NCBI GenBank assembly: GCA_030824275.1
Contig: JAVBXY010000005.1
Location: 304,351 to 368,350 of the forward strand
DNA length: 64,000 nt
Source: Rhodocyclaceae bacterium
GTDB taxonomy: Bacteria; Pseudomonadota; Gammaproteobacteria; Burkholderiales; Rhodocyclaceae
Reading direction: 5' to 3'
Below are positions 36,698 to 45,479 of the stretch, piece after piece. The translations under genes and the position numbers were made by a program. The notes under the pieces are model-generated. The model was not told where the DNA came from. It did no database searches and saw only the letters and a list, made by a program, of their open reading frames with translations. Numbering within the stretch: position 1 is the first letter of the stretch; each line of letters begins with the position of its first letter.

Positions 36698-37942
36698 TTA
36701 CTTCTCGTCGCCGTCGAGCGGCCACAGGGCGTGGCTATCCAGCATGATGCGATAGCGCGCTTCGTTGGCATCCAGTCGGGCCTGGGTTGCCGCCAGTCGG
36801 GCATCGATGGCTTGGCGACGGGCCTGTTGCAATTCCCCGAACTGCCCTTCACCGAGGCGCCATGCCTTGTCCAGCAGGTCGGCATTTGCGTCCATGCGTT
36901 GCGCCACGTCGCGCAGCCGGCGCCACTGTTCCCGTGTCGATTCCATCTGGCGCCAGGCGCGACGGATTTCATTGTCGACGCGAGCGCGGATGCCTCCCTC
37001 CCTGGCTGCCGTGGCCTCGGCTTCACCGCTGGCCACGTCCACGGCGGCGGCACGATAGGAACCCGGCAGGGGGATACTCAGGGACAGGCCGAGAACTTTC
37101 TCCTGGCCGTCCCGTTCGCGACTGACCTGCAGGCCCAGCGTCGGATCGGGCACGCGGTCGGCATCGGCGCGACGCACCAAAAGTCGGCGCTGGCGGGACG
37201 CCGTCGCCGCCAGCTTGAGTTCGTGGTTGTGTTCCAGGATGCGTTCCCGCCAGCTGTCGATGCTGCCATCCAGCGTCATTGGCTCCGTGGTCTCGATATT
37301 GGCTGGCAGCGGCAGGGAGGGGAAGTGCTGAGCGAAATCGGCGACGGCCCGGGCCAGAGCATCGACGGCTAGCGCGTAGCGGGCCTCGGCCTGTTGCAAC
37401 TGGGCTTGTGCCTGGTGAAGATCAAGGGCGGCGGCATCGCCCAGTTCGACGCGTCGCGCCGCCACATCGGCTTGTCGACGCAGGATATCGCGCTGGGCCT
37501 CCCATTGCCGGGCCGCTTCCCGTTCGCGCAGCCAGTCGAACCAGCTACGCAGCAGCAGTCGGCCGGTCTCGTGCAGGGCATCGCCGGCGGCAGCATCGGC
37601 CATTTCCTCGGCAACGGCGCCGAGTTCCGTATCTGTCGCGGCCTTGCCCGGCATGCGCAGGGCGCGTTCCAGGGCAATGTCCTGCTCCGCATACTGACGC
37701 GGCAATGAGAGATCGCGGCGGCGCTGGGCGCCGATCTTGACCACGAATTCATGCGGTCCTGCTTCGAACTGGCGACGCTGGCCGGCAGCCGTGCGCAACC
37801 CGGCACGCGCGGCGAGGACATCCGGATGGGCGTAGAGGGCGCGGGTCACCGCTTCGACAGGGGGCAGGTCTTGCGCGTTGGCGGTCACCGCGTGCGTGGG
37901 AATCGCTGCCGCCAGCAGTAGCATCAGGATGCTGGGTTTCAT
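36698..37942 (-). CDS. TolC-family outer-membrane efflux protein
   Basis: Outer-membrane channel subunit, 414 residues, of the heavy-metal RND efflux system encoded upstream. A signal peptide (MKPSILMLLLAAAIPTHAVTANA) is followed by the two repeats of long helices typical of CusC/CzcC proteins (AALDLHQAQAQLQQAEARYA and GEGQFGELQQARRQAIDARL). The start at 37942 overlaps the DUF3240 stop as ATGA; an open extension to 37981 is a shadow. It contains a dispersed repeat encoding SRQRRLL in the middle of the protein. It converges on the cyclic-nucleotide gene with 6 bases between stops. Confidence 0.88.
   Translation of the reverse strand: MKPSILMLLLAAAIPTHAVTANAQDLPPVEAVTRALYAHPDVLAARAGLRTAAGQRRQFEAGPHEFVVKIGAQRRRDLSLPRQYAEQDIALERALRMPGKAATDTELGAVAEEMADAAAGDALHETGRLLLRSWFDWLREREAARQWEAQRDILRRQADVAARRVELGDAAALDLHQAQAQLQQAEARYALAVDALARAVADFAQHFPSLPLPANIETTEPMTLDGSIDSWRERILEHNHELKLAATASRQRRLLVRRADADRVPDPTLGLQVSRERDGQEKVLGLSLSIPLPGSYRAAAVDVASGEAEATAAREGGIRARVDNEIRRAWRQMESTREQWRRLRDVAQRMDANADLLDKAWRLGEGQFGELQQARRQAIDARLAATQARLDANEARYRIMLDSHALWPLDGDEK
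37179..37202 (-). repeat. Dispersed 24-bp repeat, inside the TolC-family gene
   Basis: Minus strand: GGCGTCCCGCCAGCGCCGAC then TTTT, read in a different frame from the copies at 14405, 25919 and 34550 (S-R-Q-R-R-L-L). Confidence 0.8.
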
Positions 37943-38250
37943 GCCGTAAAGCTCCCATTTTTCAGCACCGGCGCCAGCCACCAGTCGATGTTGGCACCGG
38001 TCATGTCCTCATGCAAATGATCGATCAGGCGCTGTCCGTCGGCGGCATTGACCAGCACGTCGACGCGCACGCGGCGGGCGCGGCCCCGCACCTGTTCGCC
38101 GACGCTGGCGATATGCTCCGGCGCACCGTGGCCATCGACGGCGACGGTGACGAAGGGGCCGATCCATTCCGGATGTTGCAGCAGATGGTCGATCAGCTCC
38201 TCCTCCAGCGTATGGGGCAGGACGAGCGTCAGGCAGGCATCACGATTCAT
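37939..38250 (-). CDS. DUF3240 family protein of the RND operon
   Basis: Small cytoplasmic protein of 103 residues that I recognise as DUF3240, a family usually found beside CusA/CzcA genes. It begins LTLVLPHTLEEELIDHLLQHP and has a beta-alpha-beta ferredoxin-like pattern reminiscent of PII or ACT domains, ending in WWLAPVLKNG. It overlaps the RND pump gene (ATGA) and the TolC gene (ATGA). The role is unknown; metal sensing or pump control is a guess from context. Confidence 0.82.
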   Translation of the reverse strand: MNRDACLTLVLPHTLEEELIDHLLQHPEWIGPFVTVAVDGHGAPEHIASVGEQVRGRARRVRVDVLVNAADGQRLIDHLHEDMTGANIDWWLAPVLKNGSFTA

Positions 38251-41200
38251 GGATTTCCCCAGCGGCGATAAAGAATGGGCAGGACGATCAGCGTCAGCAG
38301 CGTCGAGGTGACGAGGCCGCCGATGACGACGATGGCCAACGGCTTCTGGATTTCCGAACCAGGACCGCTGGCGAGCAGCAGCGGAATCAGGCCGAAGCCG
38401 GTGATGCTCGCTGTCATCAGCACCGGCCGCAGGCGGCGACGGGAACCCTCGACCACCACGCGGGCGATGGGCATGCCCTGGGCCAGCAGTTGATTGAAGT
38501 GGGAAATCATTACCAGCCCGTTGAGCACGGCGATGCCGAGCAGGGCGATGAAGCCGACGGAGGCCGGGACCGACAGGTATTCGCCGGTGACGAGCAGGGC
38601 GAAGATGCCGCCGACGAGGGCGAAGGGAATGTTGGCGAAAACCAGTAGCGCCTGCCGTGCCGACCCGAAGGTGGTGAACAGCAGGTGGAAGATCAGGGCC
38701 AGAGCCACCGGCACCACCAGCAACAGCCGCTTGGCCGCCCGCTGCTGGTTCTCGAACTGGCCACCCCATTCGATTCGATAGCCGGCGGGAAGGGCGACAT
38801 CCTTGGCTACTCGTGCCTTGGCTTCCTCGACGAAGCTGACCAGGTCGCGGCCCTGAACATTGCTCTGGATCGTCACCAATCGGGCCGCATCCTGATGGTC
38901 CACCTTGACCGGGCCGACGCTGCGGTGCAGTTGCGCCACTGACGATAGCGGGACGCTGCCGCCGCCGGCAAGGGCGAGCTGGATCTGGCTGAAGGCAGCC
39001 GGGGCCAGACGTTCAGCATCACCGCCACGAAGTACCAGCGGCGTGCGCCGGCCGCCTTCGATCACCAGTCCGGCATGCTGGCCTTCCAGCGACATTCGCA
39101 AGGCACTGGCGATATCCTCCACCGACAGTCCGAGACGGCCGGCGGCAAGTCGATCAATGGCGACGGTGAAATACTGCACGCCTTCGTTCTTGGTAGTCAG
39201 TACGTCCTCGGCGCCGGGCAGGGCTTTCAGCACTGTCGCAATCTGTGCGGCGAGACGGTTCAGTTCGCCCAGATCGCTGCCGAAGACCTTGATGGCCAGG
39301 TCGCCACGGGCGCCGGTGAGCATTTCGGCGATGCGCATCTCGATGGGCTGGGTGAAGGCGATGTCGCGGCCGGGGAAGTCGGCCATCACCTTGCGGATTT
39401 CTTCTGTCAGCCATTCTTTGCTCGGCTGGCGCCAGGTATCGCGCGGCGCCAGCACCATGAAGGTGTCGGTGTCCTCCAGTCCCATCGGGTCGAGACCGAG
39501 TTCATCGGCGCCGGTGCGGGCGACGATGTCCTTGACTTCTGGCACGCGGGCGAGGATGGCTTGCTGTACGGCCAGGTCTTCGGCCGCGCTGGCCGAGGCA
39601 TTGATCGATGGCAGCTTGTTCACCTGCATCAGGATGTCGCCCTCGTCCAGCGTCGGCATGAAGGTCTTGCCGACGAACGGAAAGACTGCGACGGCTGCAG
39701 CCAGCAGGATCAGTGCTCCGATCATGACTTGGCGGGGCTTCGCCAGTGCCCGGTCGAGCAGGGGTGCGTAGATGGCCTGTGCCTTGGCCGGTAGCCAGGG
39801 TTCGTGGGCTGGGCCGTGTTTGAGCAGGGCCGAGGCCAGCACTGGAATCGCCGTCAGCGAAAGCACCAGTGCGGCGGTCAGGGCGAAGACGATGGTCAGT
39901 GCCACGGGGATGAAGAGCTTGCCCTCGAGTCCTTGCAATGTCAGCAGTGGCAGAAAGACGATGACGATGATGGCCATGCCGGCAACTACCGGAACCGCCA
40001 CTTCGCGCACGGCGCGAAAAATTCGATGGAGCAGGGGCAGGTCGCTATCGTGTGGGTCGGCGAGCCGACTTTCGATGTTCTCCACCACCACCACCGCCGC
40101 GTCCACCAGCATGCCGATGGCAATGGCAAGGCCGCCCAGGCTCATCAGATTGGCGCTCATGCCGGTTAGTCGCATCAGGACGAAGGTACCCAGTGCGGCC
40201 AGGGGCAAGACGCTGGCGACCACCAATGCCGCGCGCAGATTGCCGAGGAAGGCCAGCAGCAGGATCACCACCAGCACGATGGCTTCGCCCAGTGCCTTGG
40301 TGACGGTGCCGACGGCGCGATCCACCAGGGCGCCGCGGTCATAGAAAATTTGTGTGCTGACACCCGCCGGCAGTGACGGGGCGATCTCCGTCAGGCGCTT
40401 GCGTACGCCTTCCACCACCTGTCGCGCATTGGCGCCGCGCAGGCCGAGCACCAGCCCTTCCACAGCTTCCCCCTTGCCACCCTGAGTGACGAAGCCATAG
40501 CGGGTGAGATGACCGATGGTCACGGTCGCCACGTCTCCAACCCGCACTACGGCGCCGGCGGACGGTTTGCCCACCACGACGGCGCGCAGGTCATCGAGGG
40601 TTTTCACGCTACCCTCGATGCGCACCAGCAGAGATTCCTCGCCTTCGGCGAGGCGGCCGGCACCTTCATTGCGGTTGTTGGTTTCCAGTGCATCGCGCAG
40701 GTCGGCCAGCGTCAGGCCGCGGCTTTTGAGCGCCACCAGGTCGGGGCGGATCTCGAAGCTGCGCACGTAGCCACCCAGGGCGTTTACGTCGGCGACGCCG
40801 GGCAGGGTCCGTAGCTGGGGACGGATAACCCAATCGAGCAGGCTGCGCTTCTCCGCCAGCGGAATGTCGCCTTCGATGGTGAACATCAGCATCTCGCCCA
40901 AGGGAGTGGTGATTGGTGCGAGACCGCCGTCGATGCCCGGCGGCAGGTCTTTCATGACGCCGGCAAGGCGTTCTGAAACCTGCTGACGTGCCCAGTAGAT
41001 ATCTGTGCCTTCCTCGAAGTCGAGGGTGATATCGGCGATGCCGTACTTGGCCATGGCCCGCAGCATTTTCTTGCCCGGCACGCCGAGCAGTTCCGGTTCG
41101 ATGGGGGCGACGACACGGGTTTCGACTTCCTCCGGCGTCATTCCCGGTGCCTTGAGAATGATCTTTACCTGCGTCGAGGAAATATCCGGGAATGCGTCGA

Positions 41201-41306
41201 TGGGTAATTGGCGAAAGGCGGCAATGCCTGCCGCCGTCAGCAACAGCGTGGCGATGAGCACCAACAGGCGCTGGCTCAGCGCGAACTCGACCAGGCGATT
41301 GAGCAT
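38247..41306 (-). CDS. Heavy-metal RND efflux pump (CusA/CzcA family)
   Basis: Inner-membrane proton-driven pump of 1019 residues with twelve predicted helices and two large periplasmic loops. It starts FALSQRLLVLIATLLLTAAG and shows LPIDAFPDISSTQV, GLAIAIGMLVDAAVVVVEN in TM4 and YRIEWGGQFENQQRA. The TM4 motif AIG...VDAA....EN is that of the CusA-like (HME4/HME5) classes and not the DFG..VDGA..IVEN of Czc/Cnr pumps. Of the three CusA periplasmic methionines, only the site near EMLTGAR looks conserved, so Cu/Ag specificity is not assured and another metal is possible. It starts directly after the stop of the membrane fusion gene. Confidence 0.93.
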   Translation of the reverse strand: MLNRLVEFALSQRLLVLIATLLLTAAGIAAFRQLPIDAFPDISSTQVKIILKAPGMTPEEVETRVVAPIEPELLGVPGKKMLRAMAKYGIADITLDFEEGTDIYWARQQVSERLAGVMKDLPPGIDGGLAPITTPLGEMLMFTIEGDIPLAEKRSLLDWVIRPQLRTLPGVADVNALGGYVRSFEIRPDLVALKSRGLTLADLRDALETNNRNEGAGRLAEGEESLLVRIEGSVKTLDDLRAVVVGKPSAGAVVRVGDVATVTIGHLTRYGFVTQGGKGEAVEGLVLGLRGANARQVVEGVRKRLTEIAPSLPAGVSTQIFYDRGALVDRAVGTVTKALGEAIVLVVILLLAFLGNLRAALVVASVLPLAALGTFVLMRLTGMSANLMSLGGLAIAIGMLVDAAVVVVENIESRLADPHDSDLPLLHRIFRAVREVAVPVVAGMAIIVIVFLPLLTLQGLEGKLFIPVALTIVFALTAALVLSLTAIPVLASALLKHGPAHEPWLPAKAQAIYAPLLDRALAKPRQVMIGALILLAAAVAVFPFVGKTFMPTLDEGDILMQVNKLPSINASASAAEDLAVQQAILARVPEVKDIVARTGADELGLDPMGLEDTDTFMVLAPRDTWRQPSKEWLTEEIRKVMADFPGRDIAFTQPIEMRIAEMLTGARGDLAIKVFGSDLGELNRLAAQIATVLKALPGAEDVLTTKNEGVQYFTVAIDRLAAGRLGLSVEDIASALRMSLEGQHAGLVIEGGRRTPLVLRGGDAERLAPAAFSQIQLALAGGGSVPLSSVAQLHRSVGPVKVDHQDAARLVTIQSNVQGRDLVSFVEEAKARVAKDVALPAGYRIEWGGQFENQQRAAKRLLLVVPVALALIFHLLFTTFGSARQALLVFANIPFALVGGIFALLVTGEYLSVPASVGFIALLGIAVLNGLVMISHFNQLLAQGMPIARVVVEGSRRRLRPVLMTASITGFGLIPLLLASGPGSEIQKPLAIVVIGGLVTSTLLTLIVLPILYRRWGNP

Positions 41307-42380
41307 TTACTTGCCCCCGGCTGCGCCGAGACCCAGCCAGGCCGCCTTGATCGCGGCCACACCGTGCACGGCGATGCGGCTATCGGCGCTCAGGCCGTCG
41401 GCGACGACGCGGATCGAACTGTCCGTCTCGCTCTGCACCTTGACGGCGAGCGGCAGAAAGCCGGCCTTGGTTTCCTGGAAGACCCAGGCCTGCCCTCGAT
41501 GCCGCACCATGGCGGCGGTCGGCAGTGACCAGCCAGGCATTGTCTTGCCTTCTTTCACCGCGACCTCCAGGGTCTGGAAGGGCTTGACGCAGCCTTGGGT
41601 GTTCTTGAGTTCGGCCCGCAGCAATACCGATTGACTTCCGGCCGAGAGGTGAGGGGCGATGCGCGCGATGCGTGCCGGCGTGGCGCAGCCGGGAACGTCG
41701 ATCTCGTCACCGACGGCGATGCGAGCGGCTTGATTCGAGTTCGCCTGGATTTCTAGCCACAGCGGCTCGAGCCGGGCGATACGCACCAACGGTGTGCCGG
41801 CATCGGCACGACTGCCGGGTTCTGCCGGAGCCTCCAGTACGACACCGGCGAAGGGAGCTCGAAGTTCGGCTGCGTCGCCAGCAGCGCCCATACCCGAAAG
41901 GGCCAGGGTCTGGCGGCGCTCGTTGAGCATGGCCTGGGCTTCGCGCTCGGTGGCGCGCGCGGCGGACACCCGGCTGCCTGGAATGATGCCGTCCGCAAAA
42001 AGGGCTTCGTCCCGGATGCGGGCTTCACTGGCAAGTCTTGCGCGGGATTCCGCCAATACATGGTCGCGACGGGCTTCGAGTATCTGGGCACCTTGCAGGC
42101 GCAACAGTGGCTGGCCTTTTTTGACGGTATCTCCCCAGGCCACATGTATCTTGGCCACCACGCCGGTCAGTGGCGCCGCAACCACGGCGATCTGGTCGGG
42201 GGGGACTCGTACCTGGGCCGGCAGGCGCAGTGCACCAGTGGCGGCCAATGCCGATAGCGGCTGGACGGTGATAGCCAGTGCGCGGGTTTGCTCGGCGTTG
42301 AAGATGATCGGGGTTTCCTGCGCGGCGGCGAGCGCAGGGACGAGGAACAGGGCCGCGAGGGACAGACGATGGAGGTTCAT
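41307..42380 (-). CDS. RND efflux periplasmic adaptor (CusB/CzcB-like)
   Basis: Membrane fusion protein, 357 residues, first gene of the RND operon. Signal peptide MNLHRLSLAALFLVPALAAA, then a lipoyl-like half-motif VVAAPLTGVVAKIHVAWGDTVKKGQ, an alpha-hairpin (about 100-150), second lipoyl half (LRAPFAGVVLEAPAEPGS) and beta-barrel. There is no N-terminal His-rich or Met-rich metal-binding extension as in CzcB or CusB. A perfect palindrome lies 17-45 bases before the start codon. Confidence 0.9.
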   Translation of the reverse strand: MNLHRLSLAALFLVPALAAAQETPIIFNAEQTRALAITVQPLSALAATGALRLPAQVRVPPDQIAVVAAPLTGVVAKIHVAWGDTVKKGQPLLRLQGAQILEARRDHVLAESRARLASEARIRDEALFADGIIPGSRVSAARATEREAQAMLNERRQTLALSGMGAAGDAAELRAPFAGVVLEAPAEPGSRADAGTPLVRIARLEPLWLEIQANSNQAARIAVGDEIDVPGCATPARIARIAPHLSAGSQSVLLRAELKNTQGCVKPFQTLEVAVKEGKTMPGWSLPTAAMVRHRGQAWVFQETKAGFLPLAVKVQSETDSSIRVVADGLSADSRIAVHGVAAIKAAWLGLGAAGGK

Positions 42381-42396
42381 GCGCCCATTGTCCTGT

Positions 42397-42425
42397 CCGG
42401 AGATTAAGGCTTCCTTAATCTCCGG
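42397..42425. promoter_or_regulatory. 13-bp palindrome upstream of the RND operon, PmrA-box-like
   Basis: CCGGAGATTAAGG, loop CTT, CCTTAATCTCCGG: arms are perfectly complementary. The centre reads ATTAAG-N5-CTTAAT (42403-42419), close to the YTTAAK-N5-YTTAAK direct repeat bound by OmpR-family regulators of the PmrA/QseB type. It sits 17 bases before the adaptor start, where it could be an operator over the promoter or a leader hairpin. Confidence 0.6.
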
Positions 42426-42450
42426 TTGCGCCTGCCGGATTTACATGCGA

Positions 42451-43692
42451 CTACTCGTCGAAGTCGTGCATGAAGGCCCGGATGCGCGGGTAGATCTGGC
42501 TTTCCCAGCGCCGGCCGTTGAATACGCCATAGTGGCCGACGCCAGGCTGGAGATGGTGCAGCTTCTTGTAGGGCGCCAGCTTGCTGCACAGGTCGTGGGC
42601 GGCGAGGGTCTGGCCGATGGAACAGATGTCGTCCTTCTCGCCTTCCACCGTCAGCAGCGCAGTGCGACGGATCGCGGCGGGATTCACCACGCGGCCCCTA
42701 TATTCCAGCTTGCCCTGCGGTAGTTCGAATTCCTGAAAGACCTTCTGCACGGTTTCGAGAAAGAACTCGGCCGGCAGGTCCATCATCGCCAGATACTCGT
42801 GATAGAAGTCGCGGATGTCCTCGGCCTTGCCGTGGTCGCCGGTGGCCCGGCTGTGGAACATGTTCTTGAAGGAATCCATGTGCCTTTCCGCGTTCATGCT
42901 CATGAAGGCGGAAATCTGCATGTAGCCGGGATAGACGCGGCGCAGGCCGCCCTGATAACGCAGCGGCACGACGCCGATCATGTGGCGCTTGAACCATTCG
43001 ATGGGCTTCTCGGTGGCCAGGGTATTCACCACCGTCGGGTTGATGCGACAGTCGATGGGGCCGGCCATCAGCGTCATGCTGCGCGGCTGGTTGGGGTTGC
43101 CGTCCTCGGCCATGATGGACACGGCGGCCAGCGTGCCCACCGTCGGCTGGCAGACGGAGACCAGATGGGTGTCCGGCCCCAGCCATTCCATGAAATCGAT
43201 CATGTGATCGATGAATTCGTCGAGGCCGAACTTGCCGGCAGAGAGCGGCACGTCGCGGACGTTGTGCCAGTCGGTGATATAGACGTCGTGATGTTTGAGC
43301 AGAGTGCGCGCGGTGCCCGTCAACAGGGTGGCGAAATGGCCGGAAATCGGTGCGATCAGCAGCACCTTGCGGCCGGCCACCGGCGTTTCCTTGCGGAAAT
43401 GGAGCAGGCTGCAAAAGGGCGTGGCGTGCACGATTTCCTCATGCACCTTGACCGGCTGCCCCATGATTTCCACCGTATCGATGCCGAAACTGGGCCGTTC
43501 GTGGGTAAGGCCGGAGAGCGCGATCATCTCGGCCGTCGCCGTCATCTTGCGCAGGGTGTGGCTTTCCGGCAGCCAGCCCATGCTGTAGCGCAGCCAGGGC
43601 GCGATGCTGCGGGCGATGGTGCGGGCGGGATGGGCGGCGTCGAACAGGGCCTGGTAGCCCTGATAGTGGGGAGCGGCGATGGAATTCAGCAT
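42451..43692 (-). CDS. phaZ: Intracellular polyhydroxyalkanoate depolymerase (PhaZa type)
   Basis: Mobilises stored PHB granules to hydroxybutyrate or its oligomers. The 413-residue protein has no signal peptide and matches the Ralstonia PhaZa1 type: the nucleophile is C181 in LVSVCQPTVG, replacing the serine of lipase boxes. VLLIAPISGHFATLL, YITDWHNVRDVPLSAGKF and the C-terminal HLQPGVGHYGVFNGRRW with the catalytic histidine are also present. It stands alone on the minus strand, divergent from the GST gene. PHA storage fits a carbon-storing betaproteobacterium. Confidence 0.95.
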   Translation of the reverse strand: MLNSIAAPHYQGYQALFDAAHPARTIARSIAPWLRYSMGWLPESHTLRKMTATAEMIALSGLTHERPSFGIDTVEIMGQPVKVHEEIVHATPFCSLLHFRKETPVAGRKVLLIAPISGHFATLLTGTARTLLKHHDVYITDWHNVRDVPLSAGKFGLDEFIDHMIDFMEWLGPDTHLVSVCQPTVGTLAAVSIMAEDGNPNQPRSMTLMAGPIDCRINPTVVNTLATEKPIEWFKRHMIGVVPLRYQGGLRRVYPGYMQISAFMSMNAERHMDSFKNMFHSRATGDHGKAEDIRDFYHEYLAMMDLPAEFFLETVQKVFQEFELPQGKLEYRGRVVNPAAIRRTALLTVEGEKDDICSIGQTLAAHDLCSKLAPYKKLHHLQPGVGHYGVFNGRRWESQIYPRIRAFMHDFDE

Positions 43693-43796
43693 GGTCTGTC
43701 GGGCTCCGGGGCAGGAGGTGATTCGGGCCGGGATGCATTGTGTCCCGTCGTCTTTTGGTTACGACTTTGCTGCAATGCGGTAAATTACCACGATTG

Positions 43797-43813
43797 CCAC
43801 GTCAGCAACGTGG
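43797..43813. promoter_or_regulatory. Inverted repeat between phaZ and the GST gene
   Basis: CCACGT-CAGCA-ACGTGG, perfect 6-bp arms, 51 bases before the GST start and about 105 before phaZ. It could be an operator for either divergent gene; no known regulator site is recognised. Confidence 0.3.
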
Positions 43814-43864
43814 TTCGATCCATCAAATACACCCCCCAAGGGATGTGAAATTCCGGAGTTGCCC

Positions 43865-44521
43865 ATGGCCAAAGCCAGCCTCACCATCAGCAGCAAGAAT
43901 TATTCATCCTGGTCCCTGCGGGGCTGGCTGTTGGTTCGTTTTGCCGGCTTGCCTTGTGCCGAGAAGCGCGTCGAGGAAGACAATGCCTCGGCCAGGGCGG
44001 AACTCCTGCTGCTTGCTCCTTCGGTGCGCGTTCCCCGTCTCGAACACGATGGCGTCGCGGTCTGGGATACCCTGGCCATCGGCGAATACTTGAACGAGGT
44101 GAAGCCGAAAGCCGGCCTGCTACCCGCCGATCAGGCGGCCCGCGCCCATTGCCGTGCCGTTTGCGGCGAAATGCACTCGGGCTTCTCGGCCCTGCGTTCG
44201 GCGTTGCCGATGAACCTGAAACTCAAGCTCGACAGTTTCACGGTCTGGTCGCGGGCCAGGGGCGACATCCAGCGCATCACCGAAATCTGGCGGGACTGCC
44301 TGGAACAGTACGGCGGTCCCTACCTGTTCGGCGCCAAGCGCGGCATGGCCGATGCCATGTACGCGCCGGTGGCCACGCGCTTCATCAGTTACGGTGTGCA
44401 ACTCGATCCGGCCTGTGCGGCCTATTGCCAGACTATCCTTGCCATGCCCGAAATGCAGGAATGGATTGCCGCTGCGCAACAGGAACCCGAGGACATCGAG
44501 GAACTCCAGGTCGAGTTCTAG
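43865..44521 (+). CDS. Glutathione S-transferase family protein
   Basis: Soluble GST-fold protein of 218 residues. The N-terminal thioredoxin-like half has ISSKNYSSWSLRGWLLVRFAG, where the serine cluster is at the usual glutathione-activating place, plus RVPRLEHDGVAVWDTLAIGEYL, the glutathione-binding cis-proline and DT/ES motif. The C-terminal half is helical with YLFGAKRGMADAMYAPVATRF. The start at 43865 has CGGAG 8 bases upstream. The substrate is not predictable. The next gene begins one base after its stop. Confidence 0.9.
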   Translation: MAKASLTISSKNYSSWSLRGWLLVRFAGLPCAEKRVEEDNASARAELLLLAPSVRVPRLEHDGVAVWDTLAIGEYLNEVKPKAGLLPADQAARAHCRAVCGEMHSGFSALRSALPMNLKLKLDSFTVWSRARGDIQRITEIWRDCLEQYGGPYLFGAKRGMADAMYAPVATRFISYGVQLDPACAAYCQTILAMPEMQEWIAAAQQEPEDIEELQVEF

Positions 44522-44522
44522 G

Positions 44523-45422
44523 ATGGACCGGCAGGAGCCTGGAGGGGCATGGCCACCACTCTTCGAGGTGGATAGCCCTTTCTTTGCCGACCACGGGCGC
44601 CTGCGCCTGCTCGATGATCTGGGCGCCTCGCCGAAGGAAATCCGCGAACGCTTGCTCGATGGCAGCTACCGCAAGCCTTTCATTGTCGAAAACGGCCCGC
44701 TGCGCTACCTGCATTTCGGCCTGACCTATGTGCAAAGCGTGATGCGCATCGGCGAGCCGGACGCCCTGGACCTGCGTTACACGCAGAAGATGATGGGCTT
44801 CCTGCTTTTCCAACCGCAGCCGTCACACCTGTTGATGCTCGGCCTTGGCGGTGGCTCACTGGTGAAGTTCTGCCATCGTCAGTTGTCCGAAACAGCCATC
44901 ACCGTCGTCGAGATCGACCCGGACGTGATCGCCTTGCGCAAGCATTTCCTGGTGCCGGAGGACGACGCGCGGCTGCGCGTGATTCAGGACGACGGTGCTG
45001 CCTATGTTCGCCGCCAGCGCGAGCAATACGACGCTTTGCTGGTGGATGCGTTCGACGAAAGCGGAATGGCGCCCTCGGTGGCTGACGTCTCATTCCTGCG
45101 GGCCGCCTATGCCGCCCTGCGGCCGGAGGGTGTGCTGGTGATGAATCTGGCGGGAGAAAAGCGTCGCTATACGGAGATATTCGACGATGTGCTGGATGTG
45201 TTCGAGCACCAGGTGCTATTGCTCTCGGTGCCCGACGACGGCAATCATGTGCTGTTCGCTTTCAAGACGTCTAGCTTTGAACCCAACTGGCGGCGTTTGC
45301 GTGTCCAGGCGAAAGAACTCAAGGCGCGCCACGAACTCGATTTCCCGGCCTTTGTGCAGAAGATGGAGCGGGCTGCACGGCTCGGTATCGACGCCTGCTT
45401 TCCCCTGCGCGGGGATTATTGA
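44523..45422 (+). CDS. Spermidine synthase-like protein
   Basis: Cytoplasmic protein of 299 residues with the Rossmann fold of polyamine synthases: LMLGLGGGSLVKFCHRQL (cosubstrate loop), VVEIDPDVIALRKHF (acidic residue after strand 2), VIQDDGAAYVRR and LLVDAFDESGMAPSVADVSF. True SpeE enzymes have a DSxDP-like catalytic stretch; here the corresponding region reads DAFDESG, so the aminopropyl-transfer chemistry is uncertain and the protein may belong to the broad spermidine-synthase-like group. A short N-terminal domain of about 60 residues precedes the fold. It is co-transcribed with the GST gene. Confidence 0.78.
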   Translation: MDRQEPGGAWPPLFEVDSPFFADHGRLRLLDDLGASPKEIRERLLDGSYRKPFIVENGPLRYLHFGLTYVQSVMRIGEPDALDLRYTQKMMGFLLFQPQPSHLLMLGLGGGSLVKFCHRQLSETAITVVEIDPDVIALRKHFLVPEDDARLRVIQDDGAAYVRRQREQYDALLVDAFDESGMAPSVADVSFLRAAYAALRPEGVLVMNLAGEKRRYTEIFDDVLDVFEHQVLLLSVPDDGNHVLFAFKTSSFEPNWRRLRVQAKELKARHELDFPAFVQKMERAARLGIDACFPLRGDY

Positions 45423-45442
45423 GGCGCCAGGCTGCCTCGTTC

Positions 45443-45466
45443 GCCGTCCTGTCAGCGCCGACTTTT
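45443..45466 (+). repeat. Dispersed 24-bp repeat, intergenic copy
   Basis: GCCGTCCTGTCAGCGCCGAC then TTTT, between the convergent spermidine-synthase-like gene and the adenosyltransferase gene. Its right half forms the left arm of the hairpin at 45454. Confidence 0.8.
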
Positions 45467-45473
45467 CGGCGCT
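45454..45473. terminator. Hairpin between convergent genes
   Basis: AGCGCCGA, loop CTTT, TCGGCGCT: perfect 8-bp stem built on the dispersed repeat. Only two T residues follow, so termination strength is uncertain, but the place between two convergent stop codons fits a shared terminator. Confidence 0.5.
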
Positions 45474-45479
45474 TTGAAC

